Below are positions 26,304 through 34,569 of a DNA stretch of 64,000 nt, piece by piece. The notes below the pieces were generated by a model, which saw only the letters and a list, made by a program, of their open reading frames with translations, ran no database searches and had not been told where the DNA came from. Made by a program: the position numbers and the translations under genes. Source of the stretch: Thauera sp. (GTDB taxonomy: Bacteria; Pseudomonadota; Gammaproteobacteria; Burkholderiales; Rhodocyclaceae). The stretch spans positions 1,054,001-1,118,000 of the forward strand of contig JACKMB010000001.1 in the NCBI GenBank assembly GCA_024235615.1. The letters are read 5' to 3'. How positions within the stretch are numbered: the first letter of the stretch is position 1; every line of letters begins with the position of its first letter.

Positions 26304-28817
26304 TCAATTCTCCGCGCTTGCGCGACCGCTCCGTGCGGCGCGCTGCAGCCGCATGGCGTTGAGCACGACGAGCAGCGAACTCGCCGCCATGCCGATGCCG
26401 GCCATCCACGGCGTCACCAGCCCGGCCATCGCGAGTGGCACCGAGGTGAAATTGTAGGCGAACGACCACCACAGGTTCTGCCGGATGATGCGCAGGGTCC
26501 GGCGGGCCAGCGCGATGCCGTCGCCCAGGCTGGCGAAGCGCTCGTTGAGCAGCACGATGTCGGCCTGGTTGCGGGCGAGGTCGGTGCCGCCGCCCATCGC
26601 GATCGAGACATGGGCCTGAGCGAGCACCGGCGCGTCGTTCACGCCGTCGCCCACCATCGCTACCACGGCCTTGCCGTCGCCTTGCATGTCGACGATCGCC
26701 TGCTGCTTGCCCTGCGGGTCCAGGCCGCCGCGCGCGTCCCGGATGCCCAGCCGGGCGGCAACCGCATCGACCACCGGCTGCGCGTCACCCGAGAGCAGGC
26801 CGAGCGCGACGCCCTCGCCCGCAAGGCGGCGAGTGATCACCGGCGCATCCTCGCGCAGGCTGTCGGCGAGGCGGAACAGGCCCAGCCAGCCGCCCCGCCC
26901 GGCGAGCGCGATCACGGTGCCCCCCGTGGCCGCGAAATCCGCAAGCACGGCAGGTTCCACAAGACCGGCGGCGCTCGCCACCCAGGCCGGGCGGCCGATC
27001 CACAGCGGCTCGCCCTCGACCACGCCATGCATGCCCTGCCCGGTCTCGGCGAGCAGGCCGCCCACCGCCGGCAAGACGGCCTCGCCCGCCGCCGCGCGCA
27101 GGCCGGCCGCGACCGGGTGCGCCGAGCCCTGCTCGATCGCCGCGGCCAGCACCACCAGGCGCTCCGCGTCGATGCCGCCAAGCGCACGCACCTCCTCCAA
27201 CCGCATCCTGCCCAGGGTCAGCGTGCCCGTCTTGTCGAAGACGAAACGATTGGCCCGCGCCAGCGTCTCGATCGCATGCCCGCGCGTGACCAGCACGCCC
27301 ATCCGTGCCAGGGTATCGGTGGCCACGGTGAGCGCGGTCGGGGTAGCGAGCGAGAGCGCGCACGGGCAGGCGACCACCAGCACCGACACGAAGACCCAAA
27401 GCGCGCGCGCGGGGTCGATCAGATACCAGGCCACCCCCGTCCCCGCAGCCAGCACCAGCAGGCTGACGATGAAGTAGGCGGCAACGCGGTCCGACAGCGT
27501 CGCGATGCGCGGCTTCTCGGTCGCCGCGCGCTCCATCAGGCGCCGGATCGCCGCCAGCCGGGTGGCGTCGCCGACCTGCTCGACGCGGACCAGCAAGGGC
27601 GAGGACACGTTGATGCTGCCGCCGGTGACGCGATCACCGACCGCCTTGGGCACCGGCATGCTCTCGCCGGTGAGCAGCGCCTCGTTGGCCTCGCCGCGCC
27701 CCTCGACCACCACGCCGTCGACCGGGATCACCTCGCCCGGACGAACCCGCAGCACGTCCCCCGCCAGCAGCTGCGAGGTCGGCACGCGCTCGCCGGCGGA
27801 TTCTCCCGGCCAGCCCGCGATGCGCTCGGCGAACGAGGGCAGCGCCTTGCCCAGTTCCTCGACCCCCCGCACCGCCTTCTGGCGCGCGATCATCTCGAGG
27901 TAGCGCCCGCCGAGCAGGAAGAACACGAACATCGTGACCGAGTCGAAGTACACCTCCGGCCCGTCGGTCAGTGTCGCCCACAGGCTGGCGGCGAAGGCGC
28001 TGCCCACGCCGAGCGCGACCGGCACGTCCATGCCAAGCCGGCGCAGGCGCAGGTCGCGCCAGGCGCGCTGGAAGAAGGGCGCAGCCGAGTACAGCACCAC
28101 GGGCAGGGTCAGCAGCAGGCTGGCCCAGCGTAGCAGCTGCTCGATGTCCCAGGTCATGTCGCCCTCTCCGGCCACGTAGACCGGGAAGGCGTACATCATC
28201 ACCTGCATCATGCCGAAGCCGGCGACGAACACCCGCCACAGCATCGAGCGCCGCTCGCGGTGGGCGAGCTGCTCGGAGCGCTCGGCGTCGTAGGGATAGG
28301 CGCGGTAGCCGATCGCCTGGATGGCGGCGAGGATGTCGGAGAGCTTGATCTGGCGCTCGTCCCAGCGCACGCGCGCACGCCGGGTAGCGTAGTTGATCTC
28401 GATCGCCGACACGCCGGGCAGGCGGGCGACGTGGTTCTCGTTGAGCCACACGCATGCGGCGCAGGTGATGCCCTCGAGGATCAGCGCGGCCTCGCGCTCG
28501 TGCTCGCCCACCGGGCGCACGAAGCTCTTCTGGAAGTCGGGATGATCGAAGAGACCGAGCTCCTGCAGCTCGACCGGCATCGCCTCGCGGCGCGTCTCGG
28601 GCATCGCGTCGCGATGGCGGTAGTAATCGACCAGGTCGTTGTCGACGATGGACTGCGCCACCGCCTCGCAGCCAACGCAGCACATGCGCCGATCACGGCC
28701 GTCGATGCGTACGTAGTGCCGGGTCTCGGGCGGGATCGGCAGGCCGCAGTGATAGCAGTCGCGATCCGCAGCGGCATCGGCTGCGGTCGCGGGAACAGGC
28801 TGTTCGGCAGGGGTCAT
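26304..28817 (-). CDS. ccoI: CcoI copper-transporting P1B-type ATPase
   Basis: An 837-residue inner-membrane ATPase that exports copper for cbb3 oxidase assembly. The N terminus has a cysteine-rich CYHCGLPIP...MCCVGCEAV segment, then an HMA domain with ITCAACVW. Motifs follow in order: TGES, the transport site VVACPCALSLATPTA, phosphorylation loop DKTGTLT, SAHPVAAG and MVGDGVNDAP. The first residues beyond HMA match the FixI/CcoI subtype rather than CopA. A GC hairpin with a T-rich tail lies 16 bp before the chosen ATG. It forms an operon with ccoS, upstream of ccoNOQP. Confidence 0.95.
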   Translation of the reverse strand: MTPAEQPVPATAADAAADRDCYHCGLPIPPETRHYVRIDGRDRRMCCVGCEAVAQSIVDNDLVDYYRHRDAMPETRREAMPVELQELGLFDHPDFQKSFVRPVGEHEREAALILEGITCAACVWLNENHVARLPGVSAIEINYATRRARVRWDERQIKLSDILAAIQAIGYRAYPYDAERSEQLAHRERRSMLWRVFVAGFGMMQVMMYAFPVYVAGEGDMTWDIEQLLRWASLLLTLPVVLYSAAPFFQRAWRDLRLRRLGMDVPVALGVGSAFAASLWATLTDGPEVYFDSVTMFVFFLLGGRYLEMIARQKAVRGVEELGKALPSFAERIAGWPGESAGERVPTSQLLAGDVLRVRPGEVIPVDGVVVEGRGEANEALLTGESMPVPKAVGDRVTGGSINVSSPLLVRVEQVGDATRLAAIRRLMERAATEKPRIATLSDRVAAYFIVSLLVLAAGTGVAWYLIDPARALWVFVSVLVVACPCALSLATPTALTVATDTLARMGVLVTRGHAIETLARANRFVFDKTGTLTLGRMRLEEVRALGGIDAERLVVLAAAIEQGSAHPVAAGLRAAAGEAVLPAVGGLLAETGQGMHGVVEGEPLWIGRPAWVASAAGLVEPAVLADFAATGGTVIALAGRGGWLGLFRLADSLREDAPVITRRLAGEGVALGLLSGDAQPVVDAVAARLGIRDARGGLDPQGKQQAIVDMQGDGKAVVAMVGDGVNDAPVLAQAHVSIAMGGGTDLARNQADIVLLNERFASLGDGIALARRTLRIIRQNLWWSFAYNFTSVPLAMAGLVTPWMAGIGMAASSLLVVLNAMRLQRAARSGRASAEN

Positions 28818-28832
28818 CGGCGCCAAGCGAAA

Positions 28833-28860
28833 CCGCCCCGCACGCACACGCGCGGGGCGG
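28833..28860 (-). terminator. GC hairpin before ccoI (terminator or attenuator)
   Basis: On the minus strand CCGCCCCGC-ten-base loop-GCGGGGCGG followed by TTTCGCTT, ending 16 bp before the ccoI start codon. It may terminate transcription from the dehydrogenase gene upstream or attenuate ccoI. A possible -10 (TATTAA, 28878-28883) lies just before it. Confidence 0.5.
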
Positions 28861-28953
28861 GAAGAATTGGAACCGGTTTAATAACACAATTCACCGGCCC
28901 CGGCCATTGCACCGCAGCATCGCCGGCGGGCGGCCGCTGCGGCGCACAGGGCT

Positions 28954-29721
28954 CTACTTGGCGGCCATGCGGATCGCGCCATCGAGGCGGATCACCTCGC
29001 CGTTCAGGTAGGCGTTCTCGACGATGTGGCGCACCAGCGCGGCAAACTCGGCAGGCTTGCCGAGGCGCGAGGGGAAGGGAACCATCTTGCCGAGCGAGTC
29101 CTGCACCTCCTGCGGCATGCCCATCAGCATCGGCGTCTCCATGATGCCGGGGGCGATGGTCATCACGCGGATGCCGAAGCGGGACAGCTCGCGCGCCACC
29201 GGCAGGGTCAGCCCGACCACGCCGGCCTTCGACGAGGCGTAGCCGGCCTGGCCGACCTGGCCGTCGAAGGCGGCCACCGAGGCGGTATTGACGATCACCC
29301 CGCGCTCGCCACCGGCGTCGGGTTCGGCCTTGCTCATCACGTCGGCGGCCAGGCGCAGCATGTTGAAGGTGCCGATGAGGTTGATCGACACGGTGCGCGC
29401 GAAGCTCTCGAGCCGATGCGGGCCTTCGCGGCCCACCACCTTCTCTGCCGGCGCCACGCCAGCACAGCTGACCAGGCCGTTGAGCCCGCCGAAGCGCTGC
29501 ACCGCAGCATCAATCGCCGCCTTGGCGCTGTCGGCATCGGTGACGTCGGTCTGAACGAAGCAGGCTGCCGCGCCGAGTTCCGCAGCGAGCGCCTCGCCCG
29601 CCTGTGCGTTGACGTCGGCCAGCACCACGCGGCCGCCAGCCTCGACCAGCATGCGTGCGCTCGCCGCACCCAGGCCCGAGCCTCCGCCGCTCACCACGAA
29701 TACGCCATTCTCGATTTGCAT
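28954..29721 (-). CDS. SDR family 3-hydroxyacyl-CoA dehydrogenase (HSD10-like)
   Basis: A 255-residue NAD-dependent short-chain dehydrogenase. The cofactor motif GGGSGLG (residues 12-18), NAG-equivalent SCAG, and the catalytic Ser...Tyr-x3-Lys in [10 protein letters not shown] and YASSK are present. The run around [17 protein letters not shown] and [11 protein letters not shown] closely resembles type II 3-hydroxyacyl-CoA dehydrogenases that act in branched-chain and fatty acid breakdown. A TTGACGTAGGCGTCAA palindrome lies 66 bp upstream of the start, similar to LiuR operators. It stands alone, without other beta-oxidation genes. Confidence 0.87.
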   Translation of the reverse strand: MQIENGVFVVSGGGSGLGAASARMLVEAGGRVVLADVNAQAGEALAAELGAAACFVQTDVTDADSAKAAIDAAVQRFGGLNGLVSCAGVAPAEKVVGREGPHRLESFARTVSINLIGTFNMLRLAADVMSKAEPDAGGERGVIVNTASVAAFDGQVGQAGYASSKAGVVGLTLPVARELSRFGIRVMTIAPGIMETPMLMGMPQEVQDSLGKMVPFPSRLGKPAEFAALVRHIVENAYLNGEVIRLDGAIRMAAK

Positions 29722-29787
29722 CGCTTTTCTCCCAGGAAAATCGTGGACGGCGAAGGCCGTCGCTGCGGTGCAGCACCTTAAATTACG

Positions 29788-29803
29788 TTGACGTAGGCGT
29801 CAA
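29788..29803. promoter_or_regulatory. Palindromic operator upstream of the acyl-CoA dehydrogenase-type SDR
   Basis: TTGACGTAGGCGTCAA has perfect 6-bp arms (TTGACG/CGTCAA) around TAGG. The arms are two bases further apart than in an FNR box, so FNR is unlikely. The form resembles the MerR-family LiuR operator that controls branched-chain amino acid catabolism (from memory of the family motif). Confidence 0.5.
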
Positions 29804-29835
29804 TCGAATCGCCCGACCCCAGGCCGTCCCGGTCC

Positions 29836-30369
29836 TCAACCAGCCGAATCCGCCATCTCCTCGAATTCGAGATCGACCATCAACTCGTTGGCGAGCGCCT
29901 CGAGGTCGCTGCGCACCGCGGCGAGCACGACCCCGGCCGGCACCGCCAGTTCCGCGCGCGCGCGGAACAAGGGCTCGCCGCTCATCGAGGCACTCTCGCA
30001 GGCCGTCTCGAGCGCGTCGATGCTGACACCGTGGCGGGCGAGCACTGCAGAGATGTCGCGCACGATGCCGGGACGGTCGTGCCCCACCAGCTCGAGCCGC
30101 GCCAGGTGCGGCTGCGCGGCCGCCGCCACATCGGTCCGCACCACCGCGAGCTTGAGTCCCTCCTCGCCCAGCCCCAGCAGGCCGCGCTCGAGCCCATCGG
30201 CCGCAGCGGCATCCACCTCCAGGCGCACGACACCGGCGAACTGGCCGGCCAGACGGGCGAGGCGGCTCTCCATCCAGTTCGCGCCGTGGGCCCCGGCGCA
30301 GGCCGACACCGCACTCACCAGGCCGGGACGATCCGGGCCGATCAGGGTAAGGATCAGGGAAGTCTTCAT
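29836..30369 (-). CDS. Double ACT-domain protein (GcvR-like)
   Basis: A 177-residue protein with two ACT domains: TLIGPDRPGLVSAVSA near residue 8 and LVGHDRPGIVRDISAVLARHGVS (split as two motifs) near residue 95. This is the glycine-cleavage-repressor GcvR layout; such proteins bind amino acids and modulate a partner regulator rather than DNA. No GcvA or gcv genes lie here, so the partner is unknown. It is soluble and divergent from a small hypothetical gene. Confidence 0.85.
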   Translation of the reverse strand: MKTSLILTLIGPDRPGLVSAVSACAGAHGANWMESRLARLAGQFAGVVRLEVDAAAADGLERGLLGLGEEGLKLAVVRTDVAAAAQPHLARLELVGHDRPGIVRDISAVLARHGVSIDALETACESASMSGEPLFRARAELAVPAGVVLAAVRSDLEALANELMVDLEFEEMADSAG

Positions 30370-30535
30370 GCTTGGTCTCCGTCCGGCCCCGCAGCGCGAG
30401 CGCCCCGCGTCCCTCTGCGCGGCATCAAGGGCGATCCCCGCGAGGCCTGAGATAATTGAAATGGGAGCCGACACGATAACCCAGCGGCCACGGGAACGGG
30501 AGTTCGCGGCCGTTACGAGCATGGGAGGAGACAGA

Positions 30536-30775
30536 ATGAACACGCTGCCGCGTTTCCACATCCGGAAGAACGACGGCCTCTACCAGCCGATTCCCTTCCT
30601 GTTCGTGACCGAACGGATGTGCGCGGAGATCCTCGCCGAGCGCGAGGAGATCGCCGGAAAGCTGCCCGAGGCCGCGCGCAAGCGCCAGCAGGCGCTGTTC
30701 GCGCGCTACGACCCGCGCGTGAGCGCGGACGCCTTCGGTGGCCTGCTGAACCTGTTCGGCAATCCGGCCGATTAG
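30536..30775 (+). CDS. Small hypothetical protein
   Basis: A 79-residue soluble protein starting MNTLPRFHIRKNDGLYQPIP, not recognised. GGGAGGAG lies five bases before the ATG, and the codon use matches the GC-rich neighbours, so it is probably real. The middle is helical and charged (ILAEREEIAGKLPEAARKRQQ), and the end, ADAFGGLLNLFGNPAD, is less so. No cysteine pair or membrane helix is present. It stands alone, divergent from the ACT gene and followed by a tRNA gene on the other strand. Confidence 0.7.
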   Translation: MNTLPRFHIRKNDGLYQPIPFLFVTERMCAEILAEREEIAGKLPEAARKRQQALFARYDPRVSADAFGGLLNLFGNPAD

Positions 30776-30818
30776 CGTGCGCAACACTGACAAGAGGGCT
30801 ACACGAAAGTCGGAAAGC

Positions 30819-30845
30819 AAAAGGGCGATTCCGCAGAATCGCCCT
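30819..30845 (-). terminator. Terminator of tRNA-Thr
   Basis: On the minus strand AGGGCGATT-CTGCGG-AATCGCCCT followed by TTTGCTTTCC, 17 bp after the tRNA 3' end. Nine-base perfect stem. Confidence 0.85.
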
Positions 30846-30861
30846 AAGTGCCTGAAACCAT

Positions 30862-30937
30862 TGGTGCCGGAGAAGAGACTCGAACTCCCGACCTTCGCAT
30901 TACGAATGCGCTGCTCTACCAACTGAGCTACACCGGC
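30862..30937 (-). tRNA. tRNA-Thr (CGT anticodon)
   Basis: A 76-nt tRNA with encoded CCA. The D arm GCTC-AGTTGGTA-GAGC, anticodon loop TTCGTAA (anticodon CGT), T loop TTCGAGT and acceptor GCCGGTG/CTCCGGC with one U-U mismatch are visible. The anticodon arm and its flanks match E. coli thrW. thrW-type genes are known phage and island integration sites, but nothing integrated is visible here. It has its own terminator. Confidence 0.95.
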
Positions 30938-31282
30938 CAAGGGCGCGCATCTTAACCCAGCGCGAGGGGCGCGGCAACACCGCGCGCGCAGGGCTAGGCA
31001 TGCGGTGCTGCCGGCCCTTCGACTGCGCCTCCCGGCGGTCGACACGAGCGCGCGAAGCATCGGGGAGAACCCGTATTCGATAGAAAATTCTTCTCCCACA
31101 CCTACTTTTTGCTATGCGGCTCCATTAGAATGCGCGCCAATTCAGGGCGGAGGAGACCAGCCCGAGCAAGAACGCAGCGCCGCGGGGGCTCGCTCCCGCG
31201 GCAGTTGCGCCATCTCCGGGCCCGCCGCGCTCCGGCACGGACCACGCCTGCCGACCCAGCCTCCCCACGTCCCGCTCTCCCC
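30938..31282. other. Intergenic stretch before TSUP gene
   Basis: No gene recognised. A TAGAAT at 31126-31131 could be a -10 box for the transporter gene, with GGAGGAGA at 31148-31155 not followed by a start codon. A reading frame runs back through this stretch from 31283 but is Arg/Pro-rich and looks like random GC-rich sequence. Confidence 0.4.
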
Positions 31283-32065
31283 ATGTCCGGCCTCAGCCTC
31301 TTCGAGATCGCCCTCATCGGCGCCGCCGCCTTTGCCGCAGGTGCGGTGAATTCGGTCGCCGGCGGCGGCACCTTCTTCTCCTTCCCTGCCCTGCTCGCGA
31401 TCGGCGTGCCGCCGGTGGTGGCCAACGCGAGCAACTCGGTGTCGCTGTGGCCGGGCAGCCTCGCCGGCGCCTGGGCGTTCCGGCGCGAGCTCAAGCGCTT
31501 CTCCCGCAGCCTGCCGATGCTCTCGGTGATCGCCTTCGTCGGCGGCATCGGCGGCGGCCTGCTGCTGCTGGCGACCTCCAACGCCGCGTTCGCGCAGCTG
31601 ATCCCCTGGCTGCTGCTGCTTGCCACCGTGCTGTTCGCCTTCAGCGCGCAGATCTCCGCGCTGGTGAAGAAGTGGAAACCCGCCCCGGAAGGCGCCGACG
31701 AGCGCCATATCGGCCCGGGCGGCTACGTGTTCCAGCTCGCGGTCTCCCTGTATGGCGGCTTCTTCGGCGCCGGCATGGGCATCCTGATGATCGCCGCGCT
31801 CGCCATCCAGGGCTTCAAGGACGTGCACGAGATCAACGCACTGAAGAACTGGCTGTCGGCGGTGATCTATAGCGTCGCGGTGGCGACCTTCGTGATCGCG
31901 GACGCGGTGTCGTGGCCGCACACCCTGGTCATGCTGGTCACCGCGACCATCGGCGGCTACGGAGGTGCGGCGGTGGCGCGCAAGCTGCCGGCGCTGTGGC
32001 TGCGCCGCTTCATCATCGCGGTCGGTGGCGTGCTCACCGTGTACTACTTCGGCAAGACGCTCTGA
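31283..32065 (+). CDS. TSUP family (TauE/SafE/YfcA-like) membrane transporter
   Basis: A 260-residue inner-membrane protein with about eight hydrophobic segments in two repeats. GAVNSVAGGGTFFSFPALLAIG near the start is the DUF81/TSUP signature (repeat one), matched by GGFFGAGMGILMIAAL in repeat two. TSUP proteins move sulfite, organosulfonates or related anions, but substrates are rarely known. The stop codon is nine bases before the ATG of the DMT transporter, so both are cotranscribed. Confidence 0.88.
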   Translation: MSGLSLFEIALIGAAAFAAGAVNSVAGGGTFFSFPALLAIGVPPVVANASNSVSLWPGSLAGAWAFRRELKRFSRSLPMLSVIAFVGGIGGGLLLLATSNAAFAQLIPWLLLLATVLFAFSAQISALVKKWKPAPEGADERHIGPGGYVFQLAVSLYGGFFGAGMGILMIAALAIQGFKDVHEINALKNWLSAVIYSVAVATFVIADAVSWPHTLVMLVTATIGGYGGAAVARKLPALWLRRFIIAVGGVLTVYYFGKTL

Positions 32066-32073
32066 GCGCGCCG

Positions 32074-33057
32074 ATGCTCGCCGGACTCTCCGCCGCCCTA
32101 GGCGCGGGCCTGCTGTGGGGCCTGGTGTTCCTCACCCCGCTGCTGCTCGCCGACTACCCGCCCTTCATGCTCGCGATCGGGCGCTACCTCGCCTTCGGCG
32201 TGCTCGCGCTCGGCCTGGCCTGGTTCGATCGCGCCGCGCTCGCCCGCCTCACGCGCGCCGACTGGATCGAGGCGGTCAAGCTCGCGCTGATCGGCAACCT
32301 GCTCTATTACTCCACGCTGGCGAGCGCGATCCAGCTCGCCGGGGGGCCGGTGCCGACCCTGATCATCGGCACGCTGCCGGTGGTGATCGCGATCACCGCG
32401 AACCTGCTCGACCGCCGTCGCGGCGGCGGCGAGGACAGCGCGCCCTGGGCGCGCCTGGCGGCACCGCTGGCGCTGATCCTCGGCGGCCTGTTCGCGGTGC
32501 ATTCGGCGAGCGCGCAGGCGCTGCCCGCGGACGCCTCCGCCGACTACCTCCTCGGCATCGGCTTCGGGCTGTTCGCACTCGGTTGCTGGACCTGGTATCC
32601 GATCCGCAACAGCCGCTGGCTGCGCGCCCGCGGCGCCGGGCTGGCGCGCGCGTGGGCGACCGCGCAGGGGCTGGCGACGCTGCCGGTGGCGATCGTCGCC
32701 GGCGTCGGCTACTGGCTGTGGGACACCCGGCTCGCGCCCGGCGGCCCGGGCTTCGCGTGGCCGCTCGGCCCCCGCCCCGAGGCCTTCGTCGGCATGTGCA
32801 TCCTGCTCGGGCTGGCCGCGTCCTGGCTCGGCACCCTGCTGTGGAACCGCGCCAGCCACCTGCTGCCGGCGGCGCTGGTGGGCCAGCTGATCGTGTTCGA
32901 GACGCTCGCCGCGCTGCTCTACGCCTTCCTGTGGTACGGACGCTGGCCGGGCCTGGCCGAGAGCGCAGGCATCGTGCTGTTGATCGCCGGCGTGCTCGGC
33001 GGCGTGAGGGTGTTCCGCCAGGGTGGCGCGCGCGCCGCGACGGACGTGGCAGCGTAG
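32074..33057 (+). CDS. EamA/DMT family transporter
   Basis: A 327-residue inner-membrane protein with ten hydrophobic segments in two EamA halves (GLLWGLVFLTPLLLADYP at the start, WLGTLLWNRASHLLPAALVG in the second half). Drug/metabolite-transporter family members export amino acids or metabolites. The start ATG lies nine bases after the preceding stop. Substrate unknown. Confidence 0.85.
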   Translation: MLAGLSAALGAGLLWGLVFLTPLLLADYPPFMLAIGRYLAFGVLALGLAWFDRAALARLTRADWIEAVKLALIGNLLYYSTLASAIQLAGGPVPTLIIGTLPVVIAITANLLDRRRGGGEDSAPWARLAAPLALILGGLFAVHSASAQALPADASADYLLGIGFGLFALGCWTWYPIRNSRWLRARGAGLARAWATAQGLATLPVAIVAGVGYWLWDTRLAPGGPGFAWPLGPRPEAFVGMCILLGLAASWLGTLLWNRASHLLPAALVGQLIVFETLAALLYAFLWYGRWPGLAESAGIVLLIAGVLGGVRVFRQGGARAATDVAA

Positions 33058-33197
33058 GGACGGGAAAGCACAGGTCCGGGAAGGCTCGGGGGGCGGAACG
33101 GTGCATCGCCGCAGAGTCTGCGCCAGCCGCGCCGGCATCCCGCCGGACACGATATCATTTCGTTTTTGCACTGCAGCAAATCCCAGCTCTCGCGCCG

Positions 33198-34133
33198 ATG
33201 GACCAACTCACCCGCATCATCCTCGAGGCCGGCCGCTCCGGCGTCGAGCTTTCCCTCTTCGTGCTGCTGCCGATCATGGTGGTGATGCTGTCGCTGATGC
33301 GCCTGCTCGAGGCGCGCGGCGTGCTCGACTGGGTGGTGGCCCGCCTGGCGCCGCTGCTGCGTCCGCTCGGCCTCACCGGGCTGGGGGTGTTCGCCGCGCT
33401 GCAGATCAACCTGGTGAGCTTCGCCGCGCCGGTGGCCACGCTCACCATGATGGAAGGCCGCGGCGCCTCCGACCGCCACCTCGCCGCCACGCTGGCGATG
33501 GTGATGGCGATGGCGCAGGCCAACGTGACCTTCCCGATGGCCGCGATGGGGCTCGCCTTCGGGCCGGCGCTGGTGCTGTCGGTGATCGGCGGCCTGGCCG
33601 CAGCGGCGGTGACCTACCACGGCTTCGGCCGCGGCCTGTCGGCAGCCGAGGCGCCGCTCGACGAGACCCTGCACCACCGCGTCGCCGACGACGCCAAGGG
33701 CGTGCTCGACGTCATCAACCGCGCCGGCGCCGAGGCCTTCAAGATCTCCGTGGGCGCGATCCCGATGCTGGTGCTCGCGCTGGTGGCGGTGATGGCGCTG
33801 CGCGCGAGCGGCGGCATCGATGCGCTCACCGCGCTGCTCGCCCCGCTGCTGCGCGTCTTCGCGCTCGACCCCGCGCTGATCCTGCTGACGCTGACCAAGT
33901 ACATCGCCGGCGGCACCGCGATGATGGGCGTGATGGACGAGATGCTGAAGGCGGGCACGACCACCGTCGCCACCCTGAACTCGAACGCCGGCTTCCTGAT
34001 TCACCCATTCGATGTTGCCGGGGTGGCGGTGCTGATCTCCGCCGGCCGCCGCGTGGCTGCGGTGTGGAAGCCGGCCGCGCTCGGGGCCGTGGTCGGCATC
34101 GCGGTGCGCACGGTCGGCCACGCGCTGCTGTAA
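33198..34133 (+). CDS. Nucleoside-recognition (Gate) domain membrane protein
   Basis: A 311-residue inner-membrane protein with about eight hydrophobic segments and two Gate-like repeats, as in spore maturation protein A/B and nucleoside-recognition families. Seen: INLVSFAAPVATLTMMEGRG and LTLTKYIAGGTAMMGVMDE, with a C-terminal NSNAGFLIHPFDVAGVAV. Non-sporulating bacteria carry such proteins without known substrate. No good ribosome site is seen before the ATG. lrgA follows after 70 bp in the same direction. Confidence 0.8.
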   Translation: MDQLTRIILEAGRSGVELSLFVLLPIMVVMLSLMRLLEARGVLDWVVARLAPLLRPLGLTGLGVFAALQINLVSFAAPVATLTMMEGRGASDRHLAATLAMVMAMAQANVTFPMAAMGLAFGPALVLSVIGGLAAAAVTYHGFGRGLSAAEAPLDETLHHRVADDAKGVLDVINRAGAEAFKISVGAIPMLVLALVAVMALRASGGIDALTALLAPLLRVFALDPALILLTLTKYIAGGTAMMGVMDEMLKAGTTTVATLNSNAGFLIHPFDVAGVAVLISAGRRVAAVWKPAALGAVVGIAVRTVGHALL

Positions 34134-34203
34134 AGTCGATTCGCCCGCCCCCTCGGCGCGCCCGTACGCCCCCCTTCCAGAGCCCTCGCGAAGGATCCCG
34201 ACC

Positions 34204-34569
34204 ATGATCGCCGCCCTCACCCTGCTCCTCGTCTTCCAGCTCGCCGGCGAGGTCATCGCCCGCGCACTGGCGCTGCCGATCCCCGGCCCGGTGATCGGCA
34301 TGGCCCTGCTCTTCCTCGCGCTGCTCATCCGCGGCGGCCCGGGCGAAGGCCTGCGCCAGACCTCCGGCCAGCTGCTGCAGCACCTGTCGCTGCTGTTCGT
34401 GCCCGCAGGCACCGGCATCGTGATCTACGGCGACCGCATCGCCGCCGAATGGCTGCCGCTGCTGGTGGCGCTGTTCCTCAGCACCTTCCTCGCGCTCGCG
34501 GTGACCGCGCTGGTGCTCAAGGCGCTCACCCACAAGCGCGCCAAGGCGACGACGGAGGCCGCCCAATGA
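34204..34569 (+). CDS. lrgA: CidA/LrgA family membrane protein
   Basis: A 121-residue, holin-like inner-membrane protein with four hydrophobic segments. GEVIARALALPIPGPVIGMALLF and FVPAGTGIVIYG are family signatures. LrgA and LrgB act together; once seen as murein-hydrolase modulators, some pairs are now known to move pyruvate or glycolate. The stop overlaps the lrgB ATG by four bases. GAAGGATCCCGACC precedes the start. Confidence 0.92.
   Translation: MIAALTLLLVFQLAGEVIARALALPIPGPVIGMALLFLALLIRGGPGEGLRQTSGQLLQHLSLLFVPAGTGIVIYGDRIAAEWLPLLVALFLSTFLALAVTALVLKALTHKRAKATTEAAQ

Noticed and set aside
28855..28895. GAATTG...CAATTC inverted repeat as an operator before ccoI
   Set aside because: The arms are only six bases with a long spacer, frequent by chance in AT-rich promoter DNA; not supported further.
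29788..29803. Fifth FNR box upstream of the SDR gene
   Set aside because: The TTGAC and GTCAA arms are six bases apart rather than four, so FNR cannot bind in the usual way; the form fits a LiuR-like operator better.
30862..31282. Integrated island at the thrW-like tRNA gene
   Set aside because: No integrase, no repeat of the tRNA 3' end and no shift in base composition nearby.
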